From: Semisulcospira habei
Taxonomy: Eukaryota; Mollusca; Gastropoda; Semisulcospiridae
Length of the DNA: 64,000 bases
Direction: 5' to 3'
Assembly: GCA_036245525.1 (NCBI GenBank)
Contig: BTPG01000004.1
Coordinates: forward strand, 47,322,823-47,386,822
The translations under genes and the position numbers were made by a program. The number at the start of each line of letters is the position of its first letter. Position 1 is the first letter of the stretch. Positions 44,446 to 55,678 of this stretch are shown one piece after another. The notes under the pieces were generated by a model. It was not told the DNA's origin. It saw only the letters and a program-made list of their open reading frames with translations, and ran no database searches.

Positions 44446-44929
44446 TTTTCTGTAATCCACGAGAGCATTACTGCCTAAGCAGTTTATACCACGCACCTCC
44501 TTCAACTTCAAATCAATACACAAACTCTTACAAGACTCTTGTTTTTCGGAAGATGCTGCCACTGCTTTCTATTACTAGTGACAAAAGGAAGCCTACATCT
44601 GACGTCAAACTCTAATTTTAAAGCTGAAACGACGCACTTCCCTGCTTCATACATGCGTCATTTCAATCTGCACAAGTCTTGTTACGTCACACTTTCACTT
44701 CAGCACGTGCTCATTTTGCGGTCGTCGGTCCATTTTTTTTGTTTTTGCTAGGTAAATCGAAGGTTCCTAGGTAGATCGAACATCGATAATCCACCTCAGA
44801 AGATACAACGCGAGTGATATCAACGGTAGTACTGAACGCACATGAAACGCATTCAATACTGCTGGGTAAACACTGTCACCCAAAATGTGTTGGATACACT
44901 TCCGCTCACATGATGTAAGCTCTCATTGG

Positions 44930-45035
44930 TCAGCAAAAGGTCCTCGTGCCCACGTCAGCCTTAGCTGGCCCACGCGACACAGCCATGTACGGGCCAACAT
45001 AAGCTGACGTCGATCCGTACACCTTTTGCTTACTT
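44930..45035. repeat. Hairpin MITE HP-C, diverged
   Basis: CAGCAAAAGGTCCTCGTGCC...GTACACCTTTTGCTTA. Confidence 0.75.
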
Positions 45036-45140
45036 TGTCTCAGGGATTTTACACTATTGATTTATCTTATCATTATGTTTAGCTTGTTCACACTGCATTA
45101 TTTATGATAATGGATCATAAGCAGATTTGTATGGTGTGAA

Positions 45141-45552
45141 TTGACCCTTTCAGCGCCAACACCTTACAGCAGGAGATTGATTGACCATGATAATTCAATG
45201 GTAGTGCCAGATTAGTTTGGCGCCATTAGGTGCCAAGCTAGTCTGGCACTACCCTTGAATTATCTTGGGGGATCTGGGTGGCTCGGTGGTACAGCGTTCG
45301 ACTCTTGTCCAAAAGGTCCTGGGTTCGAACCCAGCTGAGGTCAAAATTCGTACACGGACCTCTTTTCGGTGCCCTGTCTTTGAAATCACCTTCGTGGTGG
45401 ACAAAAGACGTTAAGCCATAAAACGTTTAACGTTGCTTTTTTTTGTTTTATTTTTTAAATTATCATGGTCAATCCATCTCCTGCAAGTGGTACATAGTCG
45501 TTCAGTAACTTCCAAAATTCGGAAAATGCGCGCATGGCGCTAAAAGGGTTAA
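45141..45552. mobile_element. Hairpin MITE HP-A split by a SINE
   Basis: Outer ends TTGACCCTTTCAGCGCCA and TGGCGCTAAAAGGGTTAA are inverted. The right arm is interrupted at AATTATC by SINE-C (45,269-45,457). Confidence 0.9.
45269..45457 (+). mobile_element. SINE-C (tRNA-derived) nested in HP-A
   Basis: Head GGATCTGGGTGGCTCGGTGG with A box TGGCTCGGTGG and B box GGTTCGAACCC (45,322-45,332). The tail region is GTGGACAAAAGACGTTAAGC, then a T-rich end. AATTATCTTGG (45,258-45,268) and AATTATCATGG (45,458-45,468) flank it with one mismatch. Confidence 0.88.
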
Positions 45553-46277
45553 GCCCATTCGGAGCCGGAACAGAGAAAACGACACCTGCATGCCGCAAGA
45601 GGCATCCCGTATGAGGAGCTGCAGATGCGGGGCCTCATAAGGAACTATGCATCCTGGTGTCCTTATTCGTACACAGTCCCTAAGTGAGTCTAGTTTTTCA
45701 ATGGCCTGCTGCCGTCTTTTGGACAAGATATCAGAGCATTATTTTTCGGTTTCTAATGTGAACTACAGGCATTGGGTTTTGTAGTTCAGTATCCATCTGG
45801 CGTTACACGCGGCCAAAGGTTACAGTGGCCACTAGTCTCCTACCAGAGTTTGCCTACACTGGTTGTCTCCCTCGATTCGCTGCACAACGGACTGTGTTTA
45901 TATGTGACAGTATGACGATTGTTCCAAAGCTCGTGGACACTCTTTGGCCTGAGTCTACACGTGCTTTGTGGCGCACTCCACGATCGAGCTTTGTGAGAAC
46001 CAAACATTTTGTCACAAAGCACTTGGGAGTGTCTCCGGGATTTGTGGCAGATGTTACGTACTCCTGCACCAGTCAAACTTGATAATGCTAATGATGTAGT
46101 GGCAAGCAAATCAAACAGAGATTTGAAACCCGTGGTTAAACGTTGTAAATTATGCCTGTAATGCCAGTGTAACTTTCATGTCATCCAGATGAGATTAAAC
46201 TGATAAATACTTGTGCAATAATGCATGTTATCTAACGGAAATACTCGGCAGAACTGTGGTGTCCCTGTGTTTGCCAG

Positions 46278-46371
46278 TGTGTGTGTGTGTGTGTGTGCGT
46301 GTGTGTGTGTGTGCGCGCGCGCACACACAAACGCGCGCGTGTGTGTGTATGCATGCGTGTGTGTGTGTGTG
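46278..46371. repeat. Alternating purine-pyrimidine tract
   Basis: GT runs switch to GCGCGCGCGCACACAC and back, with ATGCATGC inside. Long alternating tract with Z-DNA potential. Confidence 0.9.
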
Positions 46372-46499
46372 GGTTTGTACCTTTTTAATGAGGCCAATCA
46401 TAAACTTGCCAGGCCAATCAGGCAGTGTGTTGATGTCTCGCTCGCTGTTTCTGACTGGATTTCCAGTTAAAGCTGAGGCTGAGACGCACACTTAGAGAC

Positions 46500-47200
46500 C
46501 GCTGACTGACCCTTAACACTTTTAGCCCCTGTTACGTCGTAGTCGTAGTATGATACAATCACACCAGACGCACGCACGTAGGGTTCTTGTAAAGAAACTT
46601 CACTCAGCTGCAACTCGTCACTCGTGGCACAATGTTGTAGACCAGACTGGAGTAACAGTTCCAACAATATTTTATCGCAGCGATGCAATCTCAGCACAAT
46701 GCGTCCACAAATGCATCCACACGTTGCACTGTCTCGTACAATGCATCCACAATTCTGATACACTGCGTCTCCCATACAATGCACACATATTTCCTAGCGC
46801 CGTCTTTTCAAGTATACTGTTACAGATTTCCAGAACAATTTAGCAAATTCACACAACACAATCAATCAAAAAAGAAAACGTAACCAAAATGTATTAATAT
46901 TCATTAAAACAACACTAGAACTAACTACAAATTTCCACTAACATCTAGGCGCAGACCATAAATGTTGCAAAATGTTACGAAATGTACCATACTACATTGA
47001 CGTCAAATCTGAGGTCACTAGAAAGATCGCGACCCCGCCTGCTCGAACCTTCCAGTCTAATGTAGGTCAAACTTTACAACATTGCAGCGAACGCGTCACA
47101 ACAAAAATCGATCGCAATTCTCTGCGCAAAAGAAAATGAATCCTACTAAGAAGGTACACAATTCTGATCCAAAATAACTCAAATGAATATCGGATCTTTT
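46500..47200. other. No gene seen
   Basis: Short ACAATGCATCCACA repeats at 46,698-46,790. No motif or frame that I trust. Confidence 0.4.
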
Positions 47201-47211
47201 ATATGATTAAC

Positions 47212-47595
47212 TCCCCCATCCGGGTCTGCCCTGGGGGACTTGGGGTGGGGTTAACTATATACTTCTTAGTTCCCAGGGTCACCCTGGTCAGCTCCACAGG
47301 GTGGGTTTTCCCCTCTATTCTGGGGCATGTGTTTCTGTCTACCCTTGGTCCATTCACTTGTATTTTCCTTTTTTAAACTCGCCCTACTGTCTGCGCTTTC
47401 CTGTAGCTCTTGATATTGGATGTGTGTTACTAAATGGTCTTAGGGTTGTTTTTTTTTAGCGTATTAGACCGGCTGGCGACATACATTCAATATTCTGTTT
47501 AGTTGATTTTCACAAGCAGTGCAGGCACGTCCTGAGAAAGTCTTGTTGCTGTCGGGACGTTAAGCAATGTACAACCTACAACCAACCTACTTTTC
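47212..47595 (+). mobile_element. SINE-A, 10-bp TSD
   Basis: TATGATTAAC at 47,202-47,211 and 47,596-47,605. Starts TCCCCCATCCGGGTCTGCCC and ends GACGTTAAGCAATGTACAAC with an (ACCTACA) tail. Confidence 0.9.
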
Positions 47596-47659
47596 TATGA
47601 TTAACATGCACATGCTCTCAAAAGAATAACACAACCACAAACGTAACAGCCTCCTATCC

Positions 47660-47852
47660 CTACAGCAGGAGATGGCTTGACCATGATAATTCAAGGGTAG
47701 TGCCAGATTAACTTGGCGCCTTCAAGGCGCCAAGCTAATCTGGCACTACCCTTGAATTATCATGGTCAAGCCATCTCCTGCAACAGGTGCATAGTCGTTA
47801 AGTGACACTTCCAACATTTGGGAAAGGCGCCCGTGGGGCTAAAGGGGTTAAA
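47660..47852. repeat. Hairpin MITE HP-A
   Basis: Very clean: GAGATGGCTTGACCATGATA and TATCATGGTCAAGCCATCTC extend the central stem to about 55 bp. Confidence 0.92.
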
Positions 47853-47970
47853 CAAGCAACACTCTATTGTGAGATGTATATGGACAATAGTGAGTTGCTG
47901 ATCGACGTGATCCCGCAGTCAGTGTCCGTTTAGACACCAACCGGCCCGTTCGCTGACACTTTGTTTCACG

Positions 47971-47971
<1 letters not shown>

Positions 47972-48008
<37 letters not shown>

Positions 48009-48020
48009 GGGGGGGGGGGG
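47972..48020. repeat. Poly-G run
   Basis: About 48 G with two T interruptions; strong G-quadruplex potential. Confidence 0.95.
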
Positions 48021-48136
48021 TCGGGGTGCGGTCGGGGTTTTCTTCGCGTCGCACTGATAAACGAAAACGTTTGGTGCGCGGGGTGTTTTTATATCACCTG
48101 TACCACAGTGTAGACAATCTGTGAACCTGATCCCGA

Positions 48137-48213
48137 AGCGCAAAGGTGCTCGGGCCGTCGACGGCCACAGCTGGCGGCCGTTGTCGGCCCGAAGACCTTC
48201 TGCTACTGGGGAC
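48137..48213. repeat. Hairpin MITE HP-C, short
   Basis: CGCAAAGGTGCTCGGGCCGT...TCGGCCCGAAGACCTTCTGC. Confidence 0.75.
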
Positions 48214-48740
48214 AATCCTTTTTTTGTGTGTATGTGTCATCTGACCTAGATAAGACCTAGTGTCACCATAATCAGCTGACGTGCGTTGGGACTACAGCAC
48301 CAAAATCACCTGCAGAATGTACTAATACTAATGCAGTGTTCATTTTTGGAACGCGCCTCGTATCCAATTGACGCATTGAGTCTCATGTTGCGGCCCATTG
48401 CTTTTCCGGGGTGCGCGACATCAGGCGCATCGTTTTTACGTGCGCGCGCGCCAGCCATGTGTTTATTTCTTGCACAACTCTATAATCGATGCTGGAAACA
48501 AACCAGCTAACCACAACTCGCTTAGACTGAAACTGAAAAAGGTACCCTGACAGTTCGATCGGTGCCGTTCGCTGTGATCGCTGTAAGATTTATTTTTTAA
48601 AGTTTTATGTTTCTTCTTTTTCTGGCCGATCTCCTTGGCGATGAATGATTGACCAGTGCTCATTGAATTGGTCCATTGAATTTTGGACTCAGTGGGCCAA
48701 TTGGCCCACAGCCTATTTTTAGAAAAATAAACCCTGCTAT

Positions 48741-48958
48741 TCTCTTGGCTTGACTTCGCGAACGAAGATTCTACAAGGGTTGTCCACGTCGTCTGCAGGC
48801 GCGCTCGTGGCTGCGGAGGCCAATCCGGGACAGGCAGGTTCGACCGCAGTGGCTGCAGGGGGAGGTCTTGGTTACGGTTCTGAGTTGCGGCGTCTCTGTT
48901 TTTTCTCCTGAGCCGCTTGTCCTTAAGGCTAGCTCTGCGAGAGTCCTCAAAGGAGACG
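48741..48958 (-). mobile_element. LINE family 1 3' fragment
   Basis: Begins CTCTTGGCTTGACTTCGCGA and follows the 859 copy for about 218 bp (GCAGGTTCGACCGCAGTGGC; CTGCGAGAGTCCTCAAAGGA), then stops. A 5'-truncated insertion encoding only the zinc-knuckle end of the ORF. Confidence 0.9.
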
Positions 48959-49077
48959 ACCAGCAAATGCACTAATAATATCCACCTGCATCAGGCATGC
49001 ATTCACATGAGGCCCAGGGACTCGTCATAGTCCGTTTCAGGCAGAACTTAACTCTAGCTCTGCCTCACATAATGGAG

Positions 49078-49151
49078 TTAACCCTGTGGCTGTCGTAGCG
49101 GTTTTTGTCCAGGAATCGCATCGACAAAAACCGCTACCGACAGTCAAAGGG
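49078..49151. repeat. Hairpin HP-G (piggyBac-like ends)
   Basis: TTAACCCTGTGGCTGTCGTA...GCGGTTTTTGTC pairs with GACAAAAACCGCTACCGACA...GTCAAAGGG. Confidence 0.85.
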
Positions 49152-49370
49152 CTATATAATGGGGTGCACAAAAAGTACACGATACCTCGATAGAAATGCG
49201 ATGACAATGGTGATTAACACTAATCAAACAGTTAAACACTGTAGCTGATATCGGTCGGACCGACTTGAAACAATATGACTTCTACACAGTGAGACCTGTG
49301 CAAACAGACAGAAAGTTGCCTCGTCGGACAATAACAAAATAAAAGAGAGAAAAAACAAACACCAGACATC

Positions 49371-49426
49371 GCAATGTGCAAAAGACCATCGGGCCGACAT
49401 AGGCCCGATGGCCTTTGTGCGCTGGC
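49371..49426. repeat. Hairpin MITE HP-C, internally deleted
   Basis: CAATGTGCAAAAGACCATCG and GGCCCGATGGCCTTTGTGCG are joined without the GC-rich centre. Confidence 0.85.
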
Positions 49427-49650
49427 GGCTAGTTTCTTCCCATCTGCACGGAGCAAGTATCCAAAAGGGCCTGCGCCTCGGGAGATCGGTAGTGGTCTCG
49501 AACCAGAGGAAACTGCGAGTGCTTTTATGTAAGGACTTACGCAATGGCGCCTCAGTGTAGGCTTGACGCCATATGGATACGGTATTAAATTAAACTTATA
49601 TATACTCTCAGTATCATTCATCATTGTCAGCACAACAGTACCTCACACTG

Positions 49651-50141
49651 TAGAGCCACACCCGTCATACACTACTAACAAGTCACACTCGTCATACACT
49701 ACTAACAAGGCACACCCGTCATACACTACTAACAAGTCTTATCTCGTCATACACTTATAACAAGCCACACCCGTCATACACTATTAACAAAGCGCACCCG
49801 TCCGTCTTACTCTACTAACAAGCCACACCCGTCATAAACTACTAACAAGCCACACCCGTCAAACACTACTAACAAAGCTTATCCCGTCATAAACTTCTAA
49901 CAAGCCACACCCGTCATACACTACTACCAAGCCACACGCGTCATAGACTACTAACAAGCCACACCCGTCATACAGCACTAACAAGCCACACGCGTCATAC
50001 AGCACTAACAGCCGCACGCGTCATACACTACTAACAAGCCACACCCGTCATACAGCACTAACAAGCCGCACGCGTCATACACTACTAACAAATCACACCC
50101 GTCATACACTATTAACAAACAGCACCCGTCATACATTAACA
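49651..50141. repeat. 27-bp minisatellite, about 18 copies
   Basis: Degenerate unit CACACCCGTCATACACTACT + AACAAGC with many substitutions, unlike the homogeneous 29- and 65-bp arrays. Confidence 0.93.
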
Positions 50142-50142
50142 A

Positions 50143-50252
50143 TCTAGGAGAGATGCATCGACCATAATAGTTCAAGGTAAGTTCTGGATCAGCCCGGCGT
50201 CATAACGTCGCCAAGGTAGTAGCTACTGCCCATTTAGCCGTCATGGTCGTAA
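50143..50252. repeat. Hairpin MITE HP-A, degenerate
   Basis: TCGACCATAATAGTTCAAGG left arm; right arm reduced to TAGCCGTCATGGTCG. Confidence 0.65.
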
Positions 50253-50492
50253 AATCAGTATTGTTAAACAGGTGGGTTGACTAGGACAGCAGGTGTCAGT
50301 GTACAGATCAAGTCGTTCTGTACGGCGTGTAACGGTTGGTCGCAGTATAGTGTATCATGTCATTGCAAAGTGAGAAAGTGATGTCGTCTGGAATGTGGAC
50401 TTCTGTGTTCGGTTGGTGCGGGAGAGGCAGGTTTGAATCAAGTATTTGACTATTTAGAAAGCAGAAGGGGCTGGGCCCGACGTGAGACAGAG

Positions 50493-50572
50493 TTAGCTCA
50501 TTCGAGACGTGCCGCCTCCGGATACGCGGCATAAGCCGCGTATCCGGAGGCGGCACGTCTCGAATGAGTTAA
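50493..50572. repeat. Hairpin MITE HP-B, near-perfect
   Basis: GCTCATTCGAGACGTGCCGC...GCGGCACGTCTCGAATGAGT with only one or two mismatches. Confidence 0.93.
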
Positions 50573-50943
50573 CTCAAGCATAACTGTGACGTCAGTCTGA
50601 GCTCCTGTTGCTTACTGAGTATATGCTCTGGTGTGGTTTTCAAAATGGATTATAAAGAATGATGTTCCGAGCCTGATAGTGAAGCCCGAAGTCGACCCTA
50701 CAAAAACCCATTCTGGATGTGTGTGGTAGTGCATTTGCCAAACACTCACAAAAGGTTAGTTTCCTCTACGAACGTCGTTTGTTTTCATACGAAATGGGAC
50801 GAGGTCGAGCGTGTTCAAAAACAAGTATCATGACGTCAGATGACACTTGGCGTCAAGTTCCAGACAAAGAAGTAACATCTACAACGACGTCATGTCTGAC
50901 TACGCCGGCCACATAGCGGAGTGCAGCTTTTGCGCCACGCGCA

Positions 50944-50944
50944 G

Positions 50945-51013
<69 letters not shown>

Positions 51014-51020
51014 ATGTGAT

Positions 51021-51089
<69 letters not shown>
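50944..51089. repeat. (GT)n with (GTGC)n
   Basis: About 146 bp of GT with CGTG blocks. Confidence 0.96.
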
Positions 51090-51091
<2 letters not shown>

Positions 51092-51266
51092 CTTTCTTCA
51101 GAACAGGCACTAGTTGAGTTCTGTAGCTGAGTTGAGTTCCCGCGTAGCTAAGCTAACTTTTTCCTACAAACTTCCTTCTTTGCTGCCTTTGAGCGCGGGA
51201 AACGGCTGTATTCGCATACGTGTGTGATACAGCCCTGCTGCGTGAACGGCCAAGTATGCACAAATA

Positions 51267-51447
51267 GATTTTTACATCGGTGTTTAGGTGATACCAAAGA
51301 TCCTAAATATCTATCGTTGGTGATACTGATAATCTCACTCTCGTGGTCTTAAAACCTTATCCTACTCGCTTTCGCTTGTAGGATAAGGTTTTAAAAGCAC
51401 TCGAGTGAGATTCTCAGTATCACCGAAACACCGATGTAAGAATCTAT
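51267..51447. repeat. 180-bp imperfect inverted repeat
   Basis: CATCGGTGTTTAGGTGATAC...ACCTTATCCTAC pairs with GTAGGATAAGGTTTTAAAA...AGTATCACCGAAACACCGAT. Confidence 0.85.
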
Positions 51448-51837
51448 ATGTAGGCCTATCTCTTCAACATTTTTGGTGGGTGAGGATGTATGGCGGGAAA
51501 AGGATAACACACCGAAAACTATCTCAGTCTTCAGATCAGCCAAATGCAGGAAGTTGTTAAAATACTACTGTTTAACTTATCTAAATTTCAACTCTATTGA
51601 CCTTTTATTTCAGGAGTTCTTTCTTTTTTTTTTAAATGCAAAACAAACCCAACTGTAGTGTTCTTCCTAAAATACACGTAAATCAAAAGACTGTTTTAGA
51701 GACAGTGACGTAAAGTATCAATAGAGCCCTGAGGGAGAACTCTGTCCACGTTGTCAGTAGTGTTCCGCGTCCATCCGGTATACGTACTAGGATTCGCGTC
51801 CGTGCAACCCCGATCTGAATGTAGGGTTCCACTGGGA

Positions 51838-51965
51838 ATGTTCAACATTGGAAAATGTACTCTGAAAGTGCATGTTACCAAAGACAATACATGATACAAT
51901 ATATGATAAATAATATACTGTCTTTGATGTTACTAGCATGCACTTTCAGAGTACATTTTTCAACG
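51838..51965. repeat. Inverted repeat
   Basis: AAAATGTACTCTGAAAGTGC and GCACTTTCAGAGTACATTTT are perfect 20-mers around AT-rich sequence. Confidence 0.92.
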
Positions 51966-51995
51966 CCGACGAACATCCTCATTGTTAAGTCGTGT

Positions 51996-52112
51996 CCTAG
52001 TGCGCGAAGGCCATCGGGCCCTACGTCGGCCGGCGCCGTTGGCCCGCGCACGGTAAGTGCGCGGGCCAACGGCGCCGGCCGACGTAGGCCCGATGACCTT
52101 TTGCGCGTTTTG
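51996..52112. repeat. Hairpin MITE HP-C, near-perfect
   Basis: Arms GGCCGGCGCCGTTGGCCCGC / GCGGGCCAACGGCGCCGGCC are perfect around GCACGGTAAGTGC. Confidence 0.93.
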
Positions 52113-52493
52113 GGATTTTGGGATACGACAGACTTCAGGTATATGGTAGGTTCCGTCTTGTTGATTTTCGATGTGTCAATGCTTTCGCTGGAGATTGACG
52201 CTAGGTCTCCATAGACGGCGTAGACATATAGATACTGGTTATCGACGCGCTCAGCCACGTTCCGTTTTAATACTGTCTATCGTATTTTCAGTACGATAAA
52301 CTAGAAGCACACTTGAGAAAGACGAAACATTTTTAATGCGGCCAATCAAAATGAGGGACAAAGAAATACTTATTATAACTCCTTCCTTGCCAGTGGATGT
52401 AGATTGCGTTTTTGAAATCATAGTTAATTCAAAGTTTTAAAAAATCCTCAGTCGTCAAATAACATGAGTGGCTACAATATGGTTTCAGCAAGA

Positions 52494-52550
52494 GGCATAG
52501 ATCCTCATGAGCCCCCTCGACAGCGGGGGCTTATGAGGATCTATACCTCC
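52494..52550. repeat. Hairpin HP-D
   Basis: CATAGATCCTCATGAGCCCC and GGGGCTTATGAGGATCTATA. Confidence 0.88.
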
Positions 52551-52802
52551 TGCAGTCGGGTGCTGTTTAATTTTTTTTTAATCGGCATTGACATTGAGGA
52601 GGTTAAATGTCACGTGAATGGAACATTAACTCTATCTCATTTCACGATAAGTAGATGTCTGTCCTTGTTGCCTGTCTATTATTTGTTGCGCAAATTCTTG
52701 CATTTTCCGCGCTTGGTGGTCACTGTTCCAAATTTCAGCAGGTACTGAGCAGAAGTCTCCGACGTGTCCACCAGTTTTCTTTAGTGTCCTGTTCTGAGCA
52801 CG

Positions 52803-53016
52803 ATGGATACAAATGAAACAAGACCGCTGCTGTCTGGAAGAGACGGTGACAACGACGGCTTGCAGAACGTGGCGCGGGTGCCCACGCCTTGGAACCTCAG
52901 ACCCCACCCCTCCCCTCCCCCTCCCTACTACTCTCCCCCAACATCCAGCAATGGCGGCGCCGGGAACTGTCAGACTGAACACGGTGTGAACAGCGTCCTC
53001 AACTCTACAGCCAGCG
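52803..53016 (+). CDS. SLC46-like MFS transporter, exon 1
   Basis: The gene spans eight exons to the window edge: 52,803-53,016; 55,293-55,567; 56,895-57,064; 57,638-57,825; 58,529-58,887; 61,768-61,942; 63,036-63,119; 63,858 onward. All junction phases agree. It encodes a major facilitator of the SLC46 type, a plasma- or endolysosomal-membrane proton-coupled solute carrier (folate or antifolate-like and muropeptide substrates are known in relatives; the substrate here is unknown). Exon 1 begins at the ATG in MDTNETRPLLSGRDGDNDGL; ETRPLL is an acidic dileucine sorting-type motif, and a proline-rich cytoplasmic N-terminus (PSPPPPYYSPP) follows. Donor AGCG|GTAAGG, phase 1. A TTTTCTTTAG just upstream may be an acceptor for a 5' UTR exon. 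Confidence 0.82.
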
Positions 53017-53169
53017 GTAAGGGAAGTGTGTATGTCTGCCTACTTTGAACTTCATCAAAACAATCCAGAATAGTCACTACGAAGAGCTGTCTGAACTGAA
53101 GTCCTTAGAATCCGAACCGCGAGTGCGCGGCAGCACCCCTTCGCAAAAACATACTTACATATGAATAAA

Positions 53170-53249
53170 TTAACTCATTGGAGACGTCCCGCCTCCGGAT
53201 ACGCGGCTTAAGCCGCGTATCCGGAGGCGGCACGTCTCCAATGAGTTAA
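53170..53249. repeat. Hairpin MITE HP-B in intron 1
   Basis: TTAA + CTCATTGGAGACGTCCCGCC...GGCGGCACGTCTCCAATGAG + TTAA. Confidence 0.92.
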
Positions 53250-53362
53250 GATAAGATATTTTATTGCCATAATTATGTTTCCATGTAACAAAGAAGAAAA
53301 AGAAACCAATAAAAACAATGGAATGTGTCTTGAAGTCAGTTACTAAGACTAAAATAATATCG

Positions 53363-54241
53363 AAAAAACTACCAAGTGAGTAGGAAAAGGCACTGTCAAG
53401 GGAGAGAAGTGTGCATGATCGACCAGTGATCATAGATCTACTGTGGCCAAAGCACACAAAAAAAAAGATAGGAAAGAGAGGGGGCGCTAAGAAAGTGACT
53501 AAAAGCAATGCATATGGAAGCCCCCCCCCGAAGGGGGGCGTATCACATATCCACTGTTCCAGCCACTCAGTGCATGGAAATTTAAATCTAGGTCCCCCCA
53601 AGGGGGGTCCAGATATTTAGCCGGTGTGGACAGCTGTTTCAGTCTTGGCGACCTCTTCAGCACACCATCGGCAATACTGGAGGAAGAAGGAACTTCTGCT
53701 TACCTGCAAAGAAGACCACATTTTACTGTGGTTTCTGCAGGGGCATACATTCCATGCCTCCACCTAGAGCCAAATTTCCATGCACCCTAAGAGAGAACCT
53801 ACTAAAAAGGGGGAAGGATTTGCAGTCGAAATTGTGTTAAAAAAGCAGACCGAAAGGGTTGACTGCCAGTGCCTGTAATTTAGAAAAAACTACCAAGTGA
53901 GTAGGAAAAGGCACTGTCAAGGGAGAGAAGTGTGCATGATCGACCAGTGATCATAGATCTACTGTGGCCAAAGCACACAAAAAAAAAAGAGGAAAGAGAG
54001 GGGGCGCTAAGAAAGTGACTGAAAGCAATGCATATGGAAGCCCCCCCCCCCCCCCCCGAAGGGGGGCGTATCACATATCCACTGTTCCAGCCACTCAGTG
54101 CATGGAAATTTAAATCTAGGTCCCCCCAAGGGGGGTCCAGATATTTAGCCGGTGTGGACAGCTGTTTCAGTCTTGGCGACCTCTTCAGCACACCATCGGC
54201 AATACTGGAGGAAGAAGGAACTTCTGCTTACCTGCTTACCT
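53363..54241. mobile_element. 879-bp insertion with terminal direct repeats, 13-bp TSD
   Basis: TAAAATAATATCG at 53,350-53,362 and 54,242-54,254 brackets it. Two ~345-bp direct repeats (53,363-53,707 and 53,885-54,236), almost identical, flank a ~177-bp unique centre. No coding capacity and no TG...CA ends. It resembles a TRIM, a tandem SINE dimer or a PLE-type pseudo-LTR pair; none is proven. Confidence 0.85.
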
Positions 54242-54494
54242 TAAAATAATATCGCACCAATTATCACACAAACTAATAATCACAGCATACATAAGGATGA
54301 AAACATAACATATAAAACTGTTACCAGAGCAACCATCACCTTTCTCCAGTCTTCACGACAAATTTCATGTTTCCGAGAGTTGTCTTCTCCCAGCTAACAG
54401 CTCCGGAAGTTCATGCCCAGTCAAAGTTTGTGTGTCTGTTATGGAGCTCTCGTGTCGCGATTTTAGAGCTATCGTATAACACTATATGATATGC

Positions 54495-54550
54495 CCCTTC
54501 CCCCCCCCCCCCCCTCCCCCCCCCAAAAAAAAAAAAAAAAAAAAAAAATG
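54495..54550. repeat. Poly-C then poly-A tract
   Basis: C-rich run followed by about 26 A. Confidence 0.93.
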
Positions 54551-54687
54551 AAACAAAAGAAAAAAGAAAGGCACAGATTCAAACGGTCGACTTAAAACAA
54601 AAATAATGTCTGATCTTTTTGAAACTTCATATCAAAACTGTGTTAAAGTCAAACCTTTCTCAGATATCTTTCCAAGCCTGCCCTTGT

Positions 54688-54743
54688 TAACCTTCTGCGT
54701 GTCGGTAGCAGTTTTTGTCGCGATGATTCCTACAAAGGGTTAA
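54688..54743. repeat. Hairpin HP-G
   Basis: TTAACCTTCTGCGTGTCGGT...ACAAAGGGTTAA; the right arm is mostly lost. Confidence 0.7.
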
Positions 54744-54956
54744 CTCTTGCAGCTGCAACACATTTAAGATGACCTCGGATCAAAGATAGCAAGGGCGGAA
54801 TTTTCGCTGATGACAATGTGTTGTAGTCTGTGCCGCGCGCTTCCTTCGCATTTTCAAACTCTTATTATGCCGTCGAAAACAACAGTTATTTCTAAACAAC
54901 TGGAAAAGTAAAGCTGACAATTATCCCTTTTAGTAGCCCCCGGCCGGGACCCTGCA

Positions 54957-55142
54957 GCATGATGGTTTGATCATGATAATTCAAGGGTAGTGCCAGATGA
55001 GCTTGGCGCCTGAAGGCCCCAAGCTCATCTGGCACTGCGCTCTTGAATTATCATGATCAATCGGCCATCTCCTACAACTGGTACATAGACGTTACGCAAC
55101 ACCTCCATGATTTGAGAAACGGGACCTTGCGGCTGAAAGGGT
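54957..55142. repeat. Hairpin MITE HP-A in intron 1
   Basis: TTGATCATGATAATTCAAGG...GAATTATCATGATCAA, with compensating AGATGAGC/GCTCATCT in both arms instead of AGATTAGC. Confidence 0.9.
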
Positions 55143-55292
55143 TATTACTATAACCATATTACTATTTTTAAATAAAATATTAATCACTGAGAACAGTTAT
55201 TCTGAACAAAACATGGCGAGCGCTCCTGTAAGGAAGGGAAAGCACCCTGGTAAGAGCAGAAATCGATTTTTTTTCTTTGTTTTTGCGTTTAG

Positions 55293-55567
55293 ACAACACC
55301 ACCCCTCTCAACCAGCCCGAGGGCGCAAGTCGAGGCCGCCCCCTTCCCCCTGGTTTCCCTGTCGTGCTGGCCCGCTTCTTGTCGGCGGCGGTGTTGGTGT
55401 TGTACATGGCCGCAAACATCGGCTCCATCCCGCTACAGGCCCAGTACGTGTACGCGCGCCTACAGCCTCAGTACCTCAACATGAGCGACAACAACAGTTA
55501 CGTGGACACAGGGGCCTGCACAGCCAACTACAGCGACCCGCGCGTTATAGCGCTGGGGGAACTGCAG
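55293..55567 (+). CDS. SLC46-like MFS transporter, exon 2 (TM1)
   Basis: Acceptor TTTTTGCGTTTAG. Phase 1 joins exon 1 to give an aspartate. A short N-terminal segment leads to the first membrane helix (FPVVLARFLSAAVLVLYMAA), then the conserved QAQYVYARL and an extracellular loop with N-glycosylation sequons (NMS, NNS, NYS) and a cysteine (TGACTANYS), as in SLC46 proteins. The intron starts with GC (CAG|GCAAGG), a rare but valid GC-AG donor; reading through would hit a stop within 30 bases. Ends phase 0. Confidence 0.85.
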
Positions 55568-55678
55568 GCAAGGCCGGGGTGTCTTCATTAAATTTTGTGT
55601 AACCTCTTTTTTGCGTCTGCCACCTGTGCTGTTAACTCCTCACCTGCCGGGGCAAAGCTGCCGCCGCAAACGCAACCC

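Noticed and set aside
45269..45345. Functional tRNA gene
   Set aside because: Same reason; head of SINE-C, inserted in a MITE with a TSD.
45825..46109. Frame with VFICDSMTIVPKLVDTLWPE
   Set aside because: Both strands are open here and no splice context or domain is seen.
47848..48215. Proline-rich protein
   Set aside because: Translation of a poly-G/C tract.
49651..50141. CRISPR array or coding repeat
   Set aside because: 27-bp units with no spacers and frame-breaking indels; a degenerate minisatellite.
53363..54241. Retrozyme with a hammerhead
   Set aside because: I looked for CTGANGA plus GAAA in both strands of the 345-bp repeats and found no plausible core.
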